A stretch of 64,000 bases of DNA. It comes from Halobacillus litoralis. Its GTDB lineage: Bacteria; Bacillota; Bacilli; Bacillales; Halobacillaceae. Under the pieces are notes generated by a model. That model was not told the DNA's origin and did not search any database. It saw nothing but the letters and a program-made list of their open reading frames with translations. Position 1 is the stretch's first letter. Each line of letters opens with the position of its first letter. This document shows, one piece after another, positions 24,963 through 32,701 of this stretch. Position numbers and translations under genes: made by a program. The stretch lies in NCBI RefSeq assembly GCF_020171725.1, contig NZ_JAIVAJ010000003.1, positions 124,001 to 188,000 on the forward strand, written 5' to 3'.

Positions 24963-25493
24963 ATGAATAAAAAATGGATCATTGGTGCTGTAGCAGGAGT
25001 TGCTGTGCTGGGTGGAGCTTTTGGAGTCAGTGCGGTGACAGGTGCAGACGACGATCGTTTTCAAGAGAGTGACGTATCGATTACACAAGCAGAAGCGGAG
25101 GCCACTGCGACAGAAGAGGTCGGTACGCTGACGATTCAAGAAGTTGAAAAAGACCGCGATGGCGACCGTTATGTGTATGAAATCGAAGGGAAGGAAGCAG
25201 ACGTTGATGTGGATGCCAATTCCGGTGAAGTGTTGAAGGTCGATCGTGAAGACGACAGCAACGACGACAACAGTTCAGCGAGCAACGTAACAGTAAATGT
25301 TACGAAAGAAGAAGCGGAGCAGACAGCTATTGATGAAGTGAATGTGGAGAATGCGAAGATTGTGGAAACCGAGCTTGATGACGATGGCCACTATGAAATC
25401 GAATTGAAAGATGGTCAGATGGAGTATGAAGTGAAGGTGGATGCGTCTACAGGTGACGTGCTGAAAAGTGAAAAGGAACGTGATGATGATTAA
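24963..25493 (+). CDS. secreted two-PepSY-domain protein (YkoI-like)
   Basis: This 176-residue protein has a signal-like N-terminus (WIIGAVAGVAVLGGAFGVSA) and two PepSY domains (about 38-90 and 112-172), each opening with a helix such as ITQAEAEATATEEV and ending DANSGEVLKVD or DASTGDVLKSE. It is strongly acidic. CAAGGAGG gives a strong ribosome site. Its own promoter region with TCTCAT repeats suggests separate, strong induction by the adjacent two-component system. It corresponds in type and position to YkoI of B. subtilis. Confidence 0.85.
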   Translation: MNKKWIIGAVAGVAVLGGAFGVSAVTGADDDRFQESDVSITQAEAEATATEEVGTLTIQEVEKDRDGDRYVYEIEGKEADVDVDANSGEVLKVDREDDSNDDNSSASNVTVNVTKEEAEQTAIDEVNVENAKIVETELDDDGHYEIELKDGQMEYEVKVDASTGDVLKSEKERDDD

Positions 25494-25500
25494 TTGGGAA

Positions 25501-25527
25501 AAGCCTTGTGCAGCAAGGCTTTTTTCT
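25501..25527 (+). terminator. Rho-independent terminator
   Basis: AAGCCTTG (25501-25508) pairs perfectly with CAAGGCTT (25514-25521) across a 5-nt loop, followed by T residues. Confidence 0.88.
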
Positions 25528-25626
25528 TTGCTTATTTTTGAAGCAGTTGAAGAACGTTTCATAAAAGACTTATCATCCAATTTGTGGGAACCTGTGATAA
25601 GCTTATAGTATCTTGTCAAAAGTGAG

Positions 25627-26505
25627 GTGGGTAGCATTTCAAATCAAGCGTGTGAGTATTTTGTTGAAAAGGTCGGATCCGGGGAACCTGTTATTTTCCT
25701 TCCTGCCGGTGGGTTTTCAGGGAATGAAGGGTTAAATATAGCAGAACATTTAGAAGGTAGGTTTGAAACGCACCTTATTGATTTGCCGGGTTTAGGGAAA
25801 AGCAGGGGCATAGAAGGTAAAGTCACGTCCGAACTTTTAGCGGACTGGCTGAAGTCATACATAGATCAGATGGACATCGAAAAAGTAAACGTAATCGGAC
25901 ATTCTCTAGGAGGAGCGGTCTCGTTAGCTTTTGCCGTTCATTACCCTCAGCGCGTAAAGAATTTAATTTTACTAGACCAAGGACACAAGCCCTTTCCGAG
26001 AGTTCCAACATCAGAATTTGGTCCATTTGCATTTGCACTGCCTTTTCTAAATATAGGTTACAAGCTGTTTGGAGAGCGGTTCTTGAATAGGTTAGAACCC
26101 TTATTTACAAAAGATACCGCACAAGAGGTCAGCCAAGATCGTTTTGAAGAAGATATGAAGCGCTTTTGTGAGCATGTCCATACTGAAGCGAATCCCTATG
26201 TGCGTACAGCCTTAAAGCATCCAGCAGATTTTTCTGATAGAGGGCTTAATCTGATGTTTGGGTATTACAATCTCAACCTTCCTGAATTGCTGAAAAAGGT
26301 AACCGTACCGACTTACTTGTATTATGGAACCTTCAAAGATATAGATGAGAAAGAGCACAGAAAAACAAAGGAATACATAGAAAAACTTGAGGGGTTCAAC
26401 CTTCCGATACGATATGTTTCCGTACCAGGTGGGCATTATGTACATTGGAATAAGGATTTTTCATTGGGCGGCTTGGAGCAATTCTTAAAAAAAGAAGCTT
26501 CTTAA
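25627..26505 (+). CDS. alpha/beta-fold hydrolase
   Basis: This 292-residue soluble hydrolase has the nucleophile elbow GHSLGG (Ser93), an oxyanion region IFLPAGGFSGNEG, and a C-terminal catalytic His in PGGHYVHW. The acid is probably Asp in the YYGTFKDIDE segment. The substrate is unknown; ester or lactone hydrolysis is the common activity. The start is unclear: GTG at 25627 is part of GAGGTGG, and no ATG fits. A start at the ATT codon 25636 is conceivable. The gene is more AT-rich than its neighbours. It shares a bidirectional terminator with the P450 gene. Confidence 0.82.
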   Translation: MGSISNQACEYFVEKVGSGEPVIFLPAGGFSGNEGLNIAEHLEGRFETHLIDLPGLGKSRGIEGKVTSELLADWLKSYIDQMDIEKVNVIGHSLGGAVSLAFAVHYPQRVKNLILLDQGHKPFPRVPTSEFGPFAFALPFLNIGYKLFGERFLNRLEPLFTKDTAQEVSQDRFEEDMKRFCEHVHTEANPYVRTALKHPADFSDRGLNLMFGYYNLNLPELLKKVTVPTYLYYGTFKDIDEKEHRKTKEYIEKLEGFNLPIRYVSVPGGHYVHWNKDFSLGGLEQFLKKEAS

Positions 26506-26510
26506 TATAA

Positions 26511-26545
26511 GCAGGGATTCCGATAAAGGGAATCCCTGCTTTTTT
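26511..26545. terminator. bidirectional terminator between convergent genes
   Basis: GCAGGGATTCC (26511-26521) pairs perfectly with GGAATCCCTGC (26529-26539), followed by TTTTTT. It serves the hydrolase and the P450 gene. Confidence 0.88.
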
Positions 26546-26552
26546 ACACAAT

Positions 26553-27746
26553 TTAGAGCTGTACAGGCAGAGAATCGAGTCCGCGTAGTAAGAAGACCCG
26601 GCGCCATTGTGGTGATGGACGGGATGCGTCTAAGTTGATATTCGGGAAACGCTCCAGCAATTTTTCGAGTGCGATTTTTCCTTCCAGACGGGCGAGCGGT
26701 GCACCGAGGCAGAAGTGGATGCCGAATCCGAATGCGACGTGGGCGTTGCGCTCTCGTGTGATATTGAAGGAATCTGCTTGTTCGAATTTTTCTTCGTCAC
26801 GGTTGGCGGAGCTGATGGAGGCCATTACAAAGTCTCCCTTTCGAATCGACTGGCCATGGAATTCCATATCTTCACCTGCCCAGCGAGCCGTGGAAAAGTC
26901 GACCGGGCTGTAATACCTCAGCCCTTCCTCGATCGCACCAGAAATGAGTTGGTGATCTTCTTTCACCTGCTCCAGCTGGGCGGGATGTTCAAACAGGGCA
27001 TGCATCGTATTGCCGATCAAGTTGACGGTCGTCTCGTGACCCGCAATGATCAGCAGCACGACCATTGAATAGAGCTCGTTCCGGCTCAGCTTATCCCCGT
27101 CTTCCTGGGACTCGATCAATTGGGAGACTAAGTCTTCTTCAGGATGGGCGCTTCCTTTTTCAAAGAGTTCGGTTAAGTATTGGGTGAAGGCTTCAACGTC
27201 TTGGATAAAGTCCTGATTCATTTCATCTTGAGCAGCAAGAATCGTATTGGACCACTTGCGGAATTTGTTACGGTCCTCAGTCGGCACCCCAAGCAGCTCG
27301 CTGATGACGATGATCGGCAGTGGGAAGGCATAGTCCTCAATCAAGTCGACGGGCTCTGATTTATCCTGTATGTCATCGAGCAGCTCTTCGGCGATTTGCT
27401 CGATGCGCGGTGCCAGATGCTTGATCGTTTTCGGATTGAAGGACGGCTGGACAAGTTTTCTTAGACGTGTGTGATCGGGCGGGTCGACATCTAACATCAT
27501 ATTCCCGAACAGGTTCGGCTCTCCGCTGTCATTTTCCTCGTTCTGATTAGAGAAAAGTTTACTCTGATCCTTTATGAAGCTTGGCGATTTCAAGAGTTCT
27601 TTGACGTGGTCATATTTCGTAACCATCCAGGAGGCCTGTGCGTTCTGCTCATTCATCGCAAATATCGGGTTCGTCTTGCGAAGGTGTTCGTAAAACGGGT
27701 AAGCGCCGACTTTGAAGTTCGATGTGTACACTTGTTCCATGTCCAT
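26553..27746 (-). CDS. cytochrome P450 (bacterial soluble, CYP107-like)
   Basis: This protein has 397 residues from the ATG at 27746, chosen because GAAAGGGGAA lies about 8 bp before it. It shows the I-helix oxygen-binding motif IIAGHETT, the K-helix ExxR in EEGLRYYS, and the haem-binding loop FGFGIHFCLGAPLARLEG with the Cys thiolate ligand. It is a soluble monooxygenase of the type close to BioI or YjiB, and needs a ferredoxin or flavodoxin that is not encoded nearby. The substrate may be a fatty acid or a xenobiotic. It stands alone on the minus strand. Confidence 0.95.
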   Translation of the reverse strand: MDMEQVYTSNFKVGAYPFYEHLRKTNPIFAMNEQNAQASWMVTKYDHVKELLKSPSFIKDQSKLFSNQNEENDSGEPNLFGNMMLDVDPPDHTRLRKLVQPSFNPKTIKHLAPRIEQIAEELLDDIQDKSEPVDLIEDYAFPLPIIVISELLGVPTEDRNKFRKWSNTILAAQDEMNQDFIQDVEAFTQYLTELFEKGSAHPEEDLVSQLIESQEDGDKLSRNELYSMVVLLIIAGHETTVNLIGNTMHALFEHPAQLEQVKEDHQLISGAIEEGLRYYSPVDFSTARWAGEDMEFHGQSIRKGDFVMASISSANRDEEKFEQADSFNITRERNAHVAFGFGIHFCLGAPLARLEGKIALEKLLERFPNINLDASRPSPQWRRVFLLRGLDSLPVQL

Positions 27747-27835
27747 GCTGAATTCCCCTTTCAATTTCTTTCCTTTATCTGGATTATACGCTCTATCCAC
27801 TCAACTTTGAAGAATCTCGCATCCTATCAAACTGA

Positions 27836-27923
27836 AAATGGTAGAGAGAAGGAGGGTCAAGTCGTTTTTCTGACTACGGACGTTGAGAAATGGTAGAGAA
27901 GAGCCTCGTCATGTCCGTTTTAG
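27836..27923. repeat. two copies of a dispersed intergenic repeat
   Basis: AAATGGTAGAGAG... (27836-27870) and AAATGGTAGAGAA... (27888-27923) share the start AAATGGTAGAGA and end in a G/C-rich step followed by GTTTT. A third copy lies at 38924-38960. They are in gaps between genes. Confidence 0.5.
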
Positions 27924-27932
27924 GAAGAACAA

Positions 27933-27985
27933 AGCTTCGAAAGTGTCGAGAGAGATTTTCTCACAACACTTTCGAGGCTTTTCTT
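27933..27985. terminator. large hairpin, terminator of the 27993 gene
   Basis: AGCTTCGAAAGTGT (27933-27946) pairs with ACACTTTCGAGGCT (27966-27979) with one mismatch-type pair. It contains an inner GAGA/TCTC stem. It lies just after the stop of the minus-strand gene. Confidence 0.65.
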
Positions 27986-27992
27986 CAGTCTA

Positions 27993-28877
27993 TTATCCTG
28001 TATATTCGAGTTTTTCATAGACATAGGGCTCATCGGGAGCTTCGATGGGCTTAATTTCGGTAGGTATGATGAGCGGCAGCTCCCAGCCGTTGAATTCGAC
28101 CTTTTCAAGAACGCCACGCACCTCGACCCACGTATCATTTTTATATTGATTCAGGTCTTCGGACTCAACAAGCATGCCGTACACGCCTCCGTCGGCAACG
28201 CAGCAGCTGATGCCGAAGCGGCCGACGACCATTTGATCGGAAGGGAAGTCGTTCTCCCGGAAGACGAAGCCATGAGTGACGACCTCCTTGCCGACATAAT
28301 CATCCATCCCGTCTTCTAATAGTGAAATGGTGCCGATATAGTTGTCTTTATGAAGCACGAGCTTGTCATTCTCCTGCATGTCTTCATAAAGCTCCGGGTA
28401 CAGGTCCTTTGGAGTCAGTACGCCCGGGTTTTCCAGGATGACGTTATTTCCAGGCTGAGCTTCATCGTCTCCCGGCGCGGTCTGTTCATCAATGTTTTCC
28501 TTCGTCGCAGCCGAACGCATTTCGTATTTGAACCCTTTATTGGCCGCTGCAGAACTGCCGAGAATATGGTCTGAGAACATCATTCCCGTCATAATCGGAA
28601 TGATGAAAAGTAAATAGATGCCGGTTGATTTCAAGCGGGAAGCGGAGTAGTCATGGTCATGTCCGCAACTGCAGCTGTCGTCATCCTCCTCGAATCCACT
28701 TTTGAAATATTGGATGATCGCAAGGATGGCAAGAACCGCAAGCGTGAAGTACATGTACGGCATCATGCGCGGGGCGATGAACTTCTGGATATCGCCTGAC
28801 AGAATGATTTTCAACAAAAACAAGAAGAACCCGAACAAGATGACACTTCGAAAGAATTGATGGAACTGCCGGTTCAT
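27993..28877 (-). CDS. ycgQ: YcgQ / TIGR03943 (DUF1980) family protein
   Basis: This 294-residue protein has two to four hydrophobic helices in its N-terminal part, then a His/Cys stretch (DDDSCSCGHDHDYSASRL) likely to bind metal, and another helix. A C-terminal extracytoplasmic DUF1980 domain follows (GISCCVADGGVYGMLVESE, DTWVEVRGVLEK). It forms a conserved pair with the permease YcgR. Such pairs are found under zinc control and may act in metal or metallochaperone handling; the exact role is unknown. It lies 16 bp downstream of the ycgR-like gene and is followed by a large hairpin. Confidence 0.9.
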   Translation of the reverse strand: MNRQFHQFFRSVILFGFFLFLLKIILSGDIQKFIAPRMMPYMYFTLAVLAILAIIQYFKSGFEEDDDSCSCGHDHDYSASRLKSTGIYLLFIIPIMTGMMFSDHILGSSAAANKGFKYEMRSAATKENIDEQTAPGDDEAQPGNNVILENPGVLTPKDLYPELYEDMQENDKLVLHKDNYIGTISLLEDGMDDYVGKEVVTHGFVFRENDFPSDQMVVGRFGISCCVADGGVYGMLVESEDLNQYKNDTWVEVRGVLEKVEFNGWELPLIIPTEIKPIEAPDEPYVYEKLEYTG

Positions 28878-28893
28878 ATGTACCTCTCCTTTT

Positions 28894-29886
28894 TTATAAA
28901 ATGAATGTCTGATAGACGAGTGTAATTACATAGACCGTAATGGTGACGACGATCAGAAAGCCGAGTACGAAGCGCTTCTTGAAGTACGCCAGCATAAGGA
29001 TCGTGTTCTTTAAGTCGGTCATCGGTCCATACACAAGGAAAGCGAGTATGGAGCTTGATGAGAAAAGTCCTTTGAACGACGAAGCGACGAACGCGTCAGC
29101 TTCGGAGCAGAGCGATAGAATATAAGCGAGTCCCATCATGACAGCCGGTCCTGCCAGGGCACCGGTTCCGATGTTGACTAGCGCTTCACGCGCCACAAAG
29201 GTTTGAACAGCACTTGCAACAAGAGCTCCGATGATCAGGAACTTCCCCATATCAAAGAACTCATCACTCGCATGTTGGAAAACCTGTGCGATTTTATTTC
29301 CGCCATCATCATGGTGGTTGTGGGAGTGGGCCGTGTGGCTTGCGTGAAGGACGTTACGGTTTCCGTACACTCTGTAAATTAAGGCACCGATCATCAAAGA
29401 AGCGAAGAACGCCAGTCCCATACGAGCCCACGCGATGGATGTGTCTGTCTGAAAGGCGTAGAACGTAGACAAAAAGACGATTGGATTTAATACAGGTGCG
29501 GAAACGAGAATGACGATTCCGACATGAAGAGGCATTCCCTTTTGCAGAAGCCTTCTTACGATGGGGACGATGGCGCACTCACAAACAGGGAAAATAGCGC
29601 CAATGGTGACCGCAGGGACGAGAGCGAGCGCAGGATTTTTCGGAATGAAACGCTTCAGCGTCTCTTCTTTTATGAAAATCTGGATGACGGATGAGATAAA
29701 TACACCGAGCAGCACGAACGGGATCGCTTCGAGCACGATGCTGATCCACATCGTATTCATATCCAGCAGTGAGGACGGAATATCAAGCCAGTCCATTGAA
29801 AAAAAGTCAGCGAACAGAAACAGGGCGAGGAATCCAATCAGTACGAGATAACTGATTTTTGAGATGGATGCAGAGGTGTTGTTCAT
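28894..29886 (-). CDS. ycgR: YcgR / DUF318 family permease
   Basis: This 330-residue polytopic membrane protein of the permease family PF03773 has motifs GAIFPVCECAIVPIVRRLL, where the Cys pair is a family hallmark, and SAPVLNPIVFLSTFYAF. A His-rich cytoplasmic loop (SHTAHSHNHHDDGG) separates the halves. It probably moves or exchanges metal or metal-ligand species with YcgQ. A zinc-box-like sequence precedes it at 29906-29924, and a zinc-binding lipoprotein gene is divergent, so Zur control is likely. Confidence 0.9.
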   Translation of the reverse strand: MNNTSASISKISYLVLIGFLALFLFADFFSMDWLDIPSSLLDMNTMWISIVLEAIPFVLLGVFISSVIQIFIKEETLKRFIPKNPALALVPAVTIGAIFPVCECAIVPIVRRLLQKGMPLHVGIVILVSAPVLNPIVFLSTFYAFQTDTSIAWARMGLAFFASLMIGALIYRVYGNRNVLHASHTAHSHNHHDDGGNKIAQVFQHASDEFFDMGKFLIIGALVASAVQTFVAREALVNIGTGALAGPAVMMGLAYILSLCSEADAFVASSFKGLFSSSSILAFLVYGPMTDLKNTILMLAYFKKRFVLGFLIVVTITVYVITLVYQTFIL

Positions 29887-29905
29887 TCTTTAACTCCTTC
29901 CGTAA

Positions 29906-29924
29906 AACGTAACGGTTATCATTT
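29906..29924 (-). promoter_or_regulatory. Zur-box-like sequence upstream of ycgR
   Basis: AACGTAACGGTTATCATTT, read on the plus strand, contains GTAACGGTTAT, which resembles half of the Bacillus Zur consensus TCGTAATNATTACGA. It is 20 bp before the ycgR start codon. Recognition is by similarity only. Confidence 0.5.
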
Positions 29925-30026
29925 AGACACCTTACATTAACTATCAAACCGCTCATTTTGTCAATAGTCTTATGAACCACTCTATGAGATTCAAATGAAA
30001 ATAGAATCGTTTGAATCAAATAAAAA

Positions 30027-30060
30027 GTAACCATTACCATTTACAATTTGTAATGGTTAC
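30027..30060. promoter_or_regulatory. inverted repeat, probable Zur operator of the znuA-like gene
   Basis: GTAACCATTAC (30027-30037) and GTAATGGTTAC (30050-30060) are exact reverse complements across a 12-nt spacer. Read alone, TTGTAATGGTTACGA matches the Zur consensus TCGTAATNATTACGA at all but two positions. It lies 35 bp before the start codon. Confidence 0.65.
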
Positions 30061-30094
30061 GATAAACTGTTTTTGGATGAAACAAAAGGAGCGT

Positions 30095-31231
30095 ATGAAT
30101 ACTATGAATAAATGGATAAAGTTTGCGTGGGTGATCGGTCTTGTTGCGTTTTTGGCAGCTTGCAGCTCTGAAACGGCTTCAGACGATCCCGCTTCAAATG
30201 AAGAGACAACAGAAGAGGGCCTTGAGATTTACACAACCGTCTATCCCCTTCAATATTTTGCTGAACAGATTGCAGGAGAAGATGCGAATGTGACATCGAT
30301 CCTTCCTCCGGGGTCTGACCCACATACCTTCGAACCGACAACGAAAGAGATGATCAGCATCGCAGAAGCCGACCTGTTCATTTATAACGGGGCAGGGCTC
30401 GAAGCTTATGCTGAACAGATCTCAGAAACGGTTGAACCTGAAGGTGTACAGATCTTGGAAGCCTCAAAAGGTCTTGAATTGACGGAGCATGTCCACGCTG
30501 AAGGCGAAGACGAACATGCTCATGAAGACGAACATGCTCATGAAGAAGAGCATGCACACGAAGACGAACATGCCCATGAAGAAGAGCATGCCCATGAAGA
30601 AGAGCATGCTCATGAAGAAGAGCATGCACACGAAGAAGAGCATGCCCATGAAGAAGAGCAAACGAAGGAAGATCAAACAGGACACGAAGGGCATAACCAC
30701 GGGGACCAGAACCCTCACGTCTGGCTCGATCCGATTCTCGCTGCCCAAATGGCTGAGAATATAAAAGATCAGCTTGTTGAGATCAATCCGGACAAAGAAG
30801 ATACGTATCAGGAGAACTTCGAGAACTTACAGACGAAACTGCAGGATCTCGATCAATCGTTCCATGATCAGCTTCAAGAACTTCCGAAGAATCAAATCAT
30901 CGTCTCGCACGCAGCGTACAGCTATTGGGAGCAGTCTTACGGTCTTGAGCAAATCGCCGTATCCGGCCTGAGCCCGACGAGTGAACCGTCCCAGAAAGAA
31001 CTGGAGAATATTATCGAAGTAGCTTCTGAGAATAACTTGAATCATGTCTTGTTCGAACAGAACATTACACCGAAAGTTTCAGAGGTTGTCAGAAAAGAAT
31101 TGAACGCAGAGGCCCTCAGAATTCACAACTTGTCTGTTTTGACAGAAGAAGATATCCAGAATGAGGAGACCTACTTCACGCTGATGGAAGGCAATCTGGA
31201 GAAGCTGAAGGAAGCCTTGTCTGGTGAATAA
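30095..31231 (+). CDS. znuA: ZnuA/AdcA-type zinc-binding lipoprotein with long His/Glu repeat
   Basis: This protein has 378 residues from the ATG at 30095 (30104 is also possible) after AAAGGAG; a longer reading from 30011 would run through the zinc operator. Lipobox LAAC. The TroA-like substrate-binding domain has zinc ligands in DPHTFEPT, NPHVWLDP and IVSHAAYSYWE, plus a Glu/Asp near the C-terminus. Between the first two lies the usual disordered loop, here carrying eight repeats of six residues of the form E(E/D)EHAH that capture zinc. The matching permease and ATPase are not adjacent, so they must be encoded elsewhere. Confidence 0.93.
   Translation: MNTMNKWIKFAWVIGLVAFLAACSSETASDDPASNEETTEEGLEIYTTVYPLQYFAEQIAGEDANVTSILPPGSDPHTFEPTTKEMISIAEADLFIYNGAGLEAYAEQISETVEPEGVQILEASKGLELTEHVHAEGEDEHAHEDEHAHEEEHAHEDEHAHEEEHAHEEEHAHEEEHAHEEEHAHEEEQTKEDQTGHEGHNHGDQNPHVWLDPILAAQMAENIKDQLVEINPDKEDTYQENFENLQTKLQDLDQSFHDQLQELPKNQIIVSHAAYSYWEQSYGLEQIAVSGLSPTSEPSQKELENIIEVASENNLNHVLFEQNITPKVSEVVRKELNAEALRIHNLSVLTEEDIQNEETYFTLMEGNLEKLKEALSGE
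30506..30649 (+). repeat. eight tandem 18-bp repeats in the zinc lipoprotein gene
   Basis: Eight contiguous units with consensus GAAGANGARCATGCNCAY encode the hexapeptide E(E/D)EHAH. A ninth unit is degenerate (EEEQTK). The units differ only at a few positions, so the array could expand or contract by slippage. Confidence 0.9.
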
Positions 31232-31299
31232 ATACGGGCAGTCGTTTTGACTTTTGTTTGAGGATGTCTCAAAATATACCTTGGATAAGAGGTGAAACG

Positions 31300-31713
31300 A
31301 TGTCAGAGAAAATGAATAATGTGCGTTGGTTCAGTATGGCATTGAAAGCATTGATCGTCCTCGCTGAAAATGAGAACCGCTGTCCGAGTGGGAAGCTTGC
31401 TGAGAAGCTGGAATCCCGGTCCGTCTACCTGCGTAAGATTCTTACGCATCTCGTTAAAGCGGATATCATCAGCGCAAAAGAAGGACGCGACGGTGGATAT
31501 TCTCTCAGCAGACAGCCCGAGGAGATCGGGTTAGCTGAAGTATATGAAGCAGTCAGTGCCGAGACCGTATCCAAGGAATTCTTTGAGGCAGAGGGAACAT
31601 GCTGTTTTTCACAAACCTCGAGAAAGTCCCTTGGCGAATTACAACTCGATATGGAGTCATGGGTCGTGGAAGGTTTGAAAACCAAAACGTTGAATGACTT
31701 GCTTGAACAATAG
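31300..31713 (+). CDS. Rrf2-family transcriptional regulator
   Basis: This protein has 137 residues from the ATG at 31300, after AAGAGGTGAAACG. It has an N-terminal winged helix (FSMALKALIVLAENENR, recognition part SVYLRKILTHLVKADIISAK, wing GRDGGYSLSR) as in Rrf2/YwnA proteins. A Cys pair in EGTCCFSQ lies where some family members bind an Fe-S cluster or sense redox state, although the standard three-Cys set is absent. It is followed by a terminator and then a nitroreductase with several repeated half-sites in front, which may be its target. Confidence 0.85.
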   Translation: MSEKMNNVRWFSMALKALIVLAENENRCPSGKLAEKLESRSVYLRKILTHLVKADIISAKEGRDGGYSLSRQPEEIGLAEVYEAVSAETVSKEFFEAEGTCCFSQTSRKSLGELQLDMESWVVEGLKTKTLNDLLEQ

Positions 31714-31745
31714 AACGAGGCGGCCGATCCGCTTCGTTTTATTTT
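31714..31745 (+). terminator. Rho-independent terminator
   Basis: AACGAGGCGG (31714-31723) pairs with CCGCTTCGTT (31729-31738) with one G-T pair, followed by TTTATTTTT. Confidence 0.8.
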
Positions 31746-31751
31746 TATAAG

Positions 31752-31811
31752 TAACTGTAGTTGACAGAAGAACAGTTATAATTCTATACTGTATTTGTTG
31801 AAGATACAGTT
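31752..31811 (+). promoter_or_regulatory. promoter of the nitroreductase gene with two inverted repeats
   Basis: TTGACA (31761-31766) and TATACT (31785-31790) are 18 bp apart. TAACTGT...ACAGTTA spans the -35 region (about 31752-31778) and ACTGTAT...ATACAGT lies at and after the -10 (about 31788-31810). The four TACAGT-like half-sites suggest a dimeric repressor, perhaps the neighbouring Rrf2 protein. Confidence 0.6.
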
Positions 31812-31826
31812 AAAGGAGAGATTATA

Positions 31827-32537
31827 ATGTCCAATCAATCTATGACAAAAGAAGAATATTTAAATAAAGTGAAAGAAATCGATACGACGAAAGAAGCGCC
31901 GAAAGTGTTGGAGGATACGGATTTCCTAACCGTTGCGAATGAGCGTCGTTCTGTACGCCAGTACGATCCTGAGTTCAAAATCGATCGTGAGGAAATCAAG
32001 GAGCTGTTGGAAACAGCAACGCTTGCTCCGTCATCCTCGAACCTACAATCGTGGCGATTCCTCATCATTGATGAACAGGAAGAAAAAGAACGCCTACTTC
32101 CGATTGCAAACAATCAACAGCAGATCACAGACGCATCAGCCGTCATCGCCGTACTTGGTGACAAAAAAGCCTATGAAAACGCAGAGCAGATCTATTCCCA
32201 AATCGCTGAAAAAGGCAATATGCCGGAAGATATCAAAAACATGTACGTGAACAGTATCTTTGATAATTACGGTAACTTCCCTGAAGAGCGCCTTGCCAAA
32301 ATCGCTCATATCGATGGTGGTATTGTCGCGATGCAGCTGATGCTTGCGGCGAAAGCGAAAGGCTATGACACGGTTCCGATGGGTGGCTACGATGAAGAGC
32401 AGTTCCTTGAAGCATTCAATGTGCCGGATACGTACACTTCTGTCATGTTGATCTCACTTGGAAAAGGAACGAAGGCTGGATTCCAGAAGACGCGTCTTCC
32501 ATTAGAAGATGTGGTGCAGTGGAACCGATACGAATAA
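31827..32537 (+). CDS. nitroreductase family flavoprotein
   Basis: This 236-residue FMN-dependent NAD(P)H nitroreductase has the FMN-binding start RRSVRQYDPEF, then ATLAPSSSNLQSWRFLIID and GYDTVPMGGYDEE with the typical flavin contacts. The family reduces nitro compounds and quinones. Homologues similar to YdgI of B. subtilis have this length and an N-terminal extension of about 35 residues. The gene stands alone between two terminators and behind a good promoter with repeated operator elements, so induction by an electrophile or redox stress is likely. Confidence 0.9.
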   Translation: MSNQSMTKEEYLNKVKEIDTTKEAPKVLEDTDFLTVANERRSVRQYDPEFKIDREEIKELLETATLAPSSSNLQSWRFLIIDEQEEKERLLPIANNQQQITDASAVIAVLGDKKAYENAEQIYSQIAEKGNMPEDIKNMYVNSIFDNYGNFPEERLAKIAHIDGGIVAMQLMLAAKAKGYDTVPMGGYDEEQFLEAFNVPDTYTSVMLISLGKGTKAGFQKTRLPLEDVVQWNRYE

Positions 32538-32546
32538 CTCACCCAG

Positions 32547-32576
32547 ACGCTCATCCAGGACGGATGAGCGTTTTTC
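32547..32576 (+). terminator. Rho-independent terminator
   Basis: ACGCTCATCC (32547-32556) pairs perfectly with GGATGAGCGT (32562-32571), followed by TTTTT. Confidence 0.9.
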
Positions 32577-32701
32577 TATATAGGTCGTGTGGCGCGGGAA
32601 AGAAACGCGCTCCGCTTAGAAAGTGGTAACAGAACCTTATCCACTCTCTTGTGTAGTTGTGAGATAAGCTCGTATAGTAGAAGAAAAGAGGAGGAGAGGG
32701 A

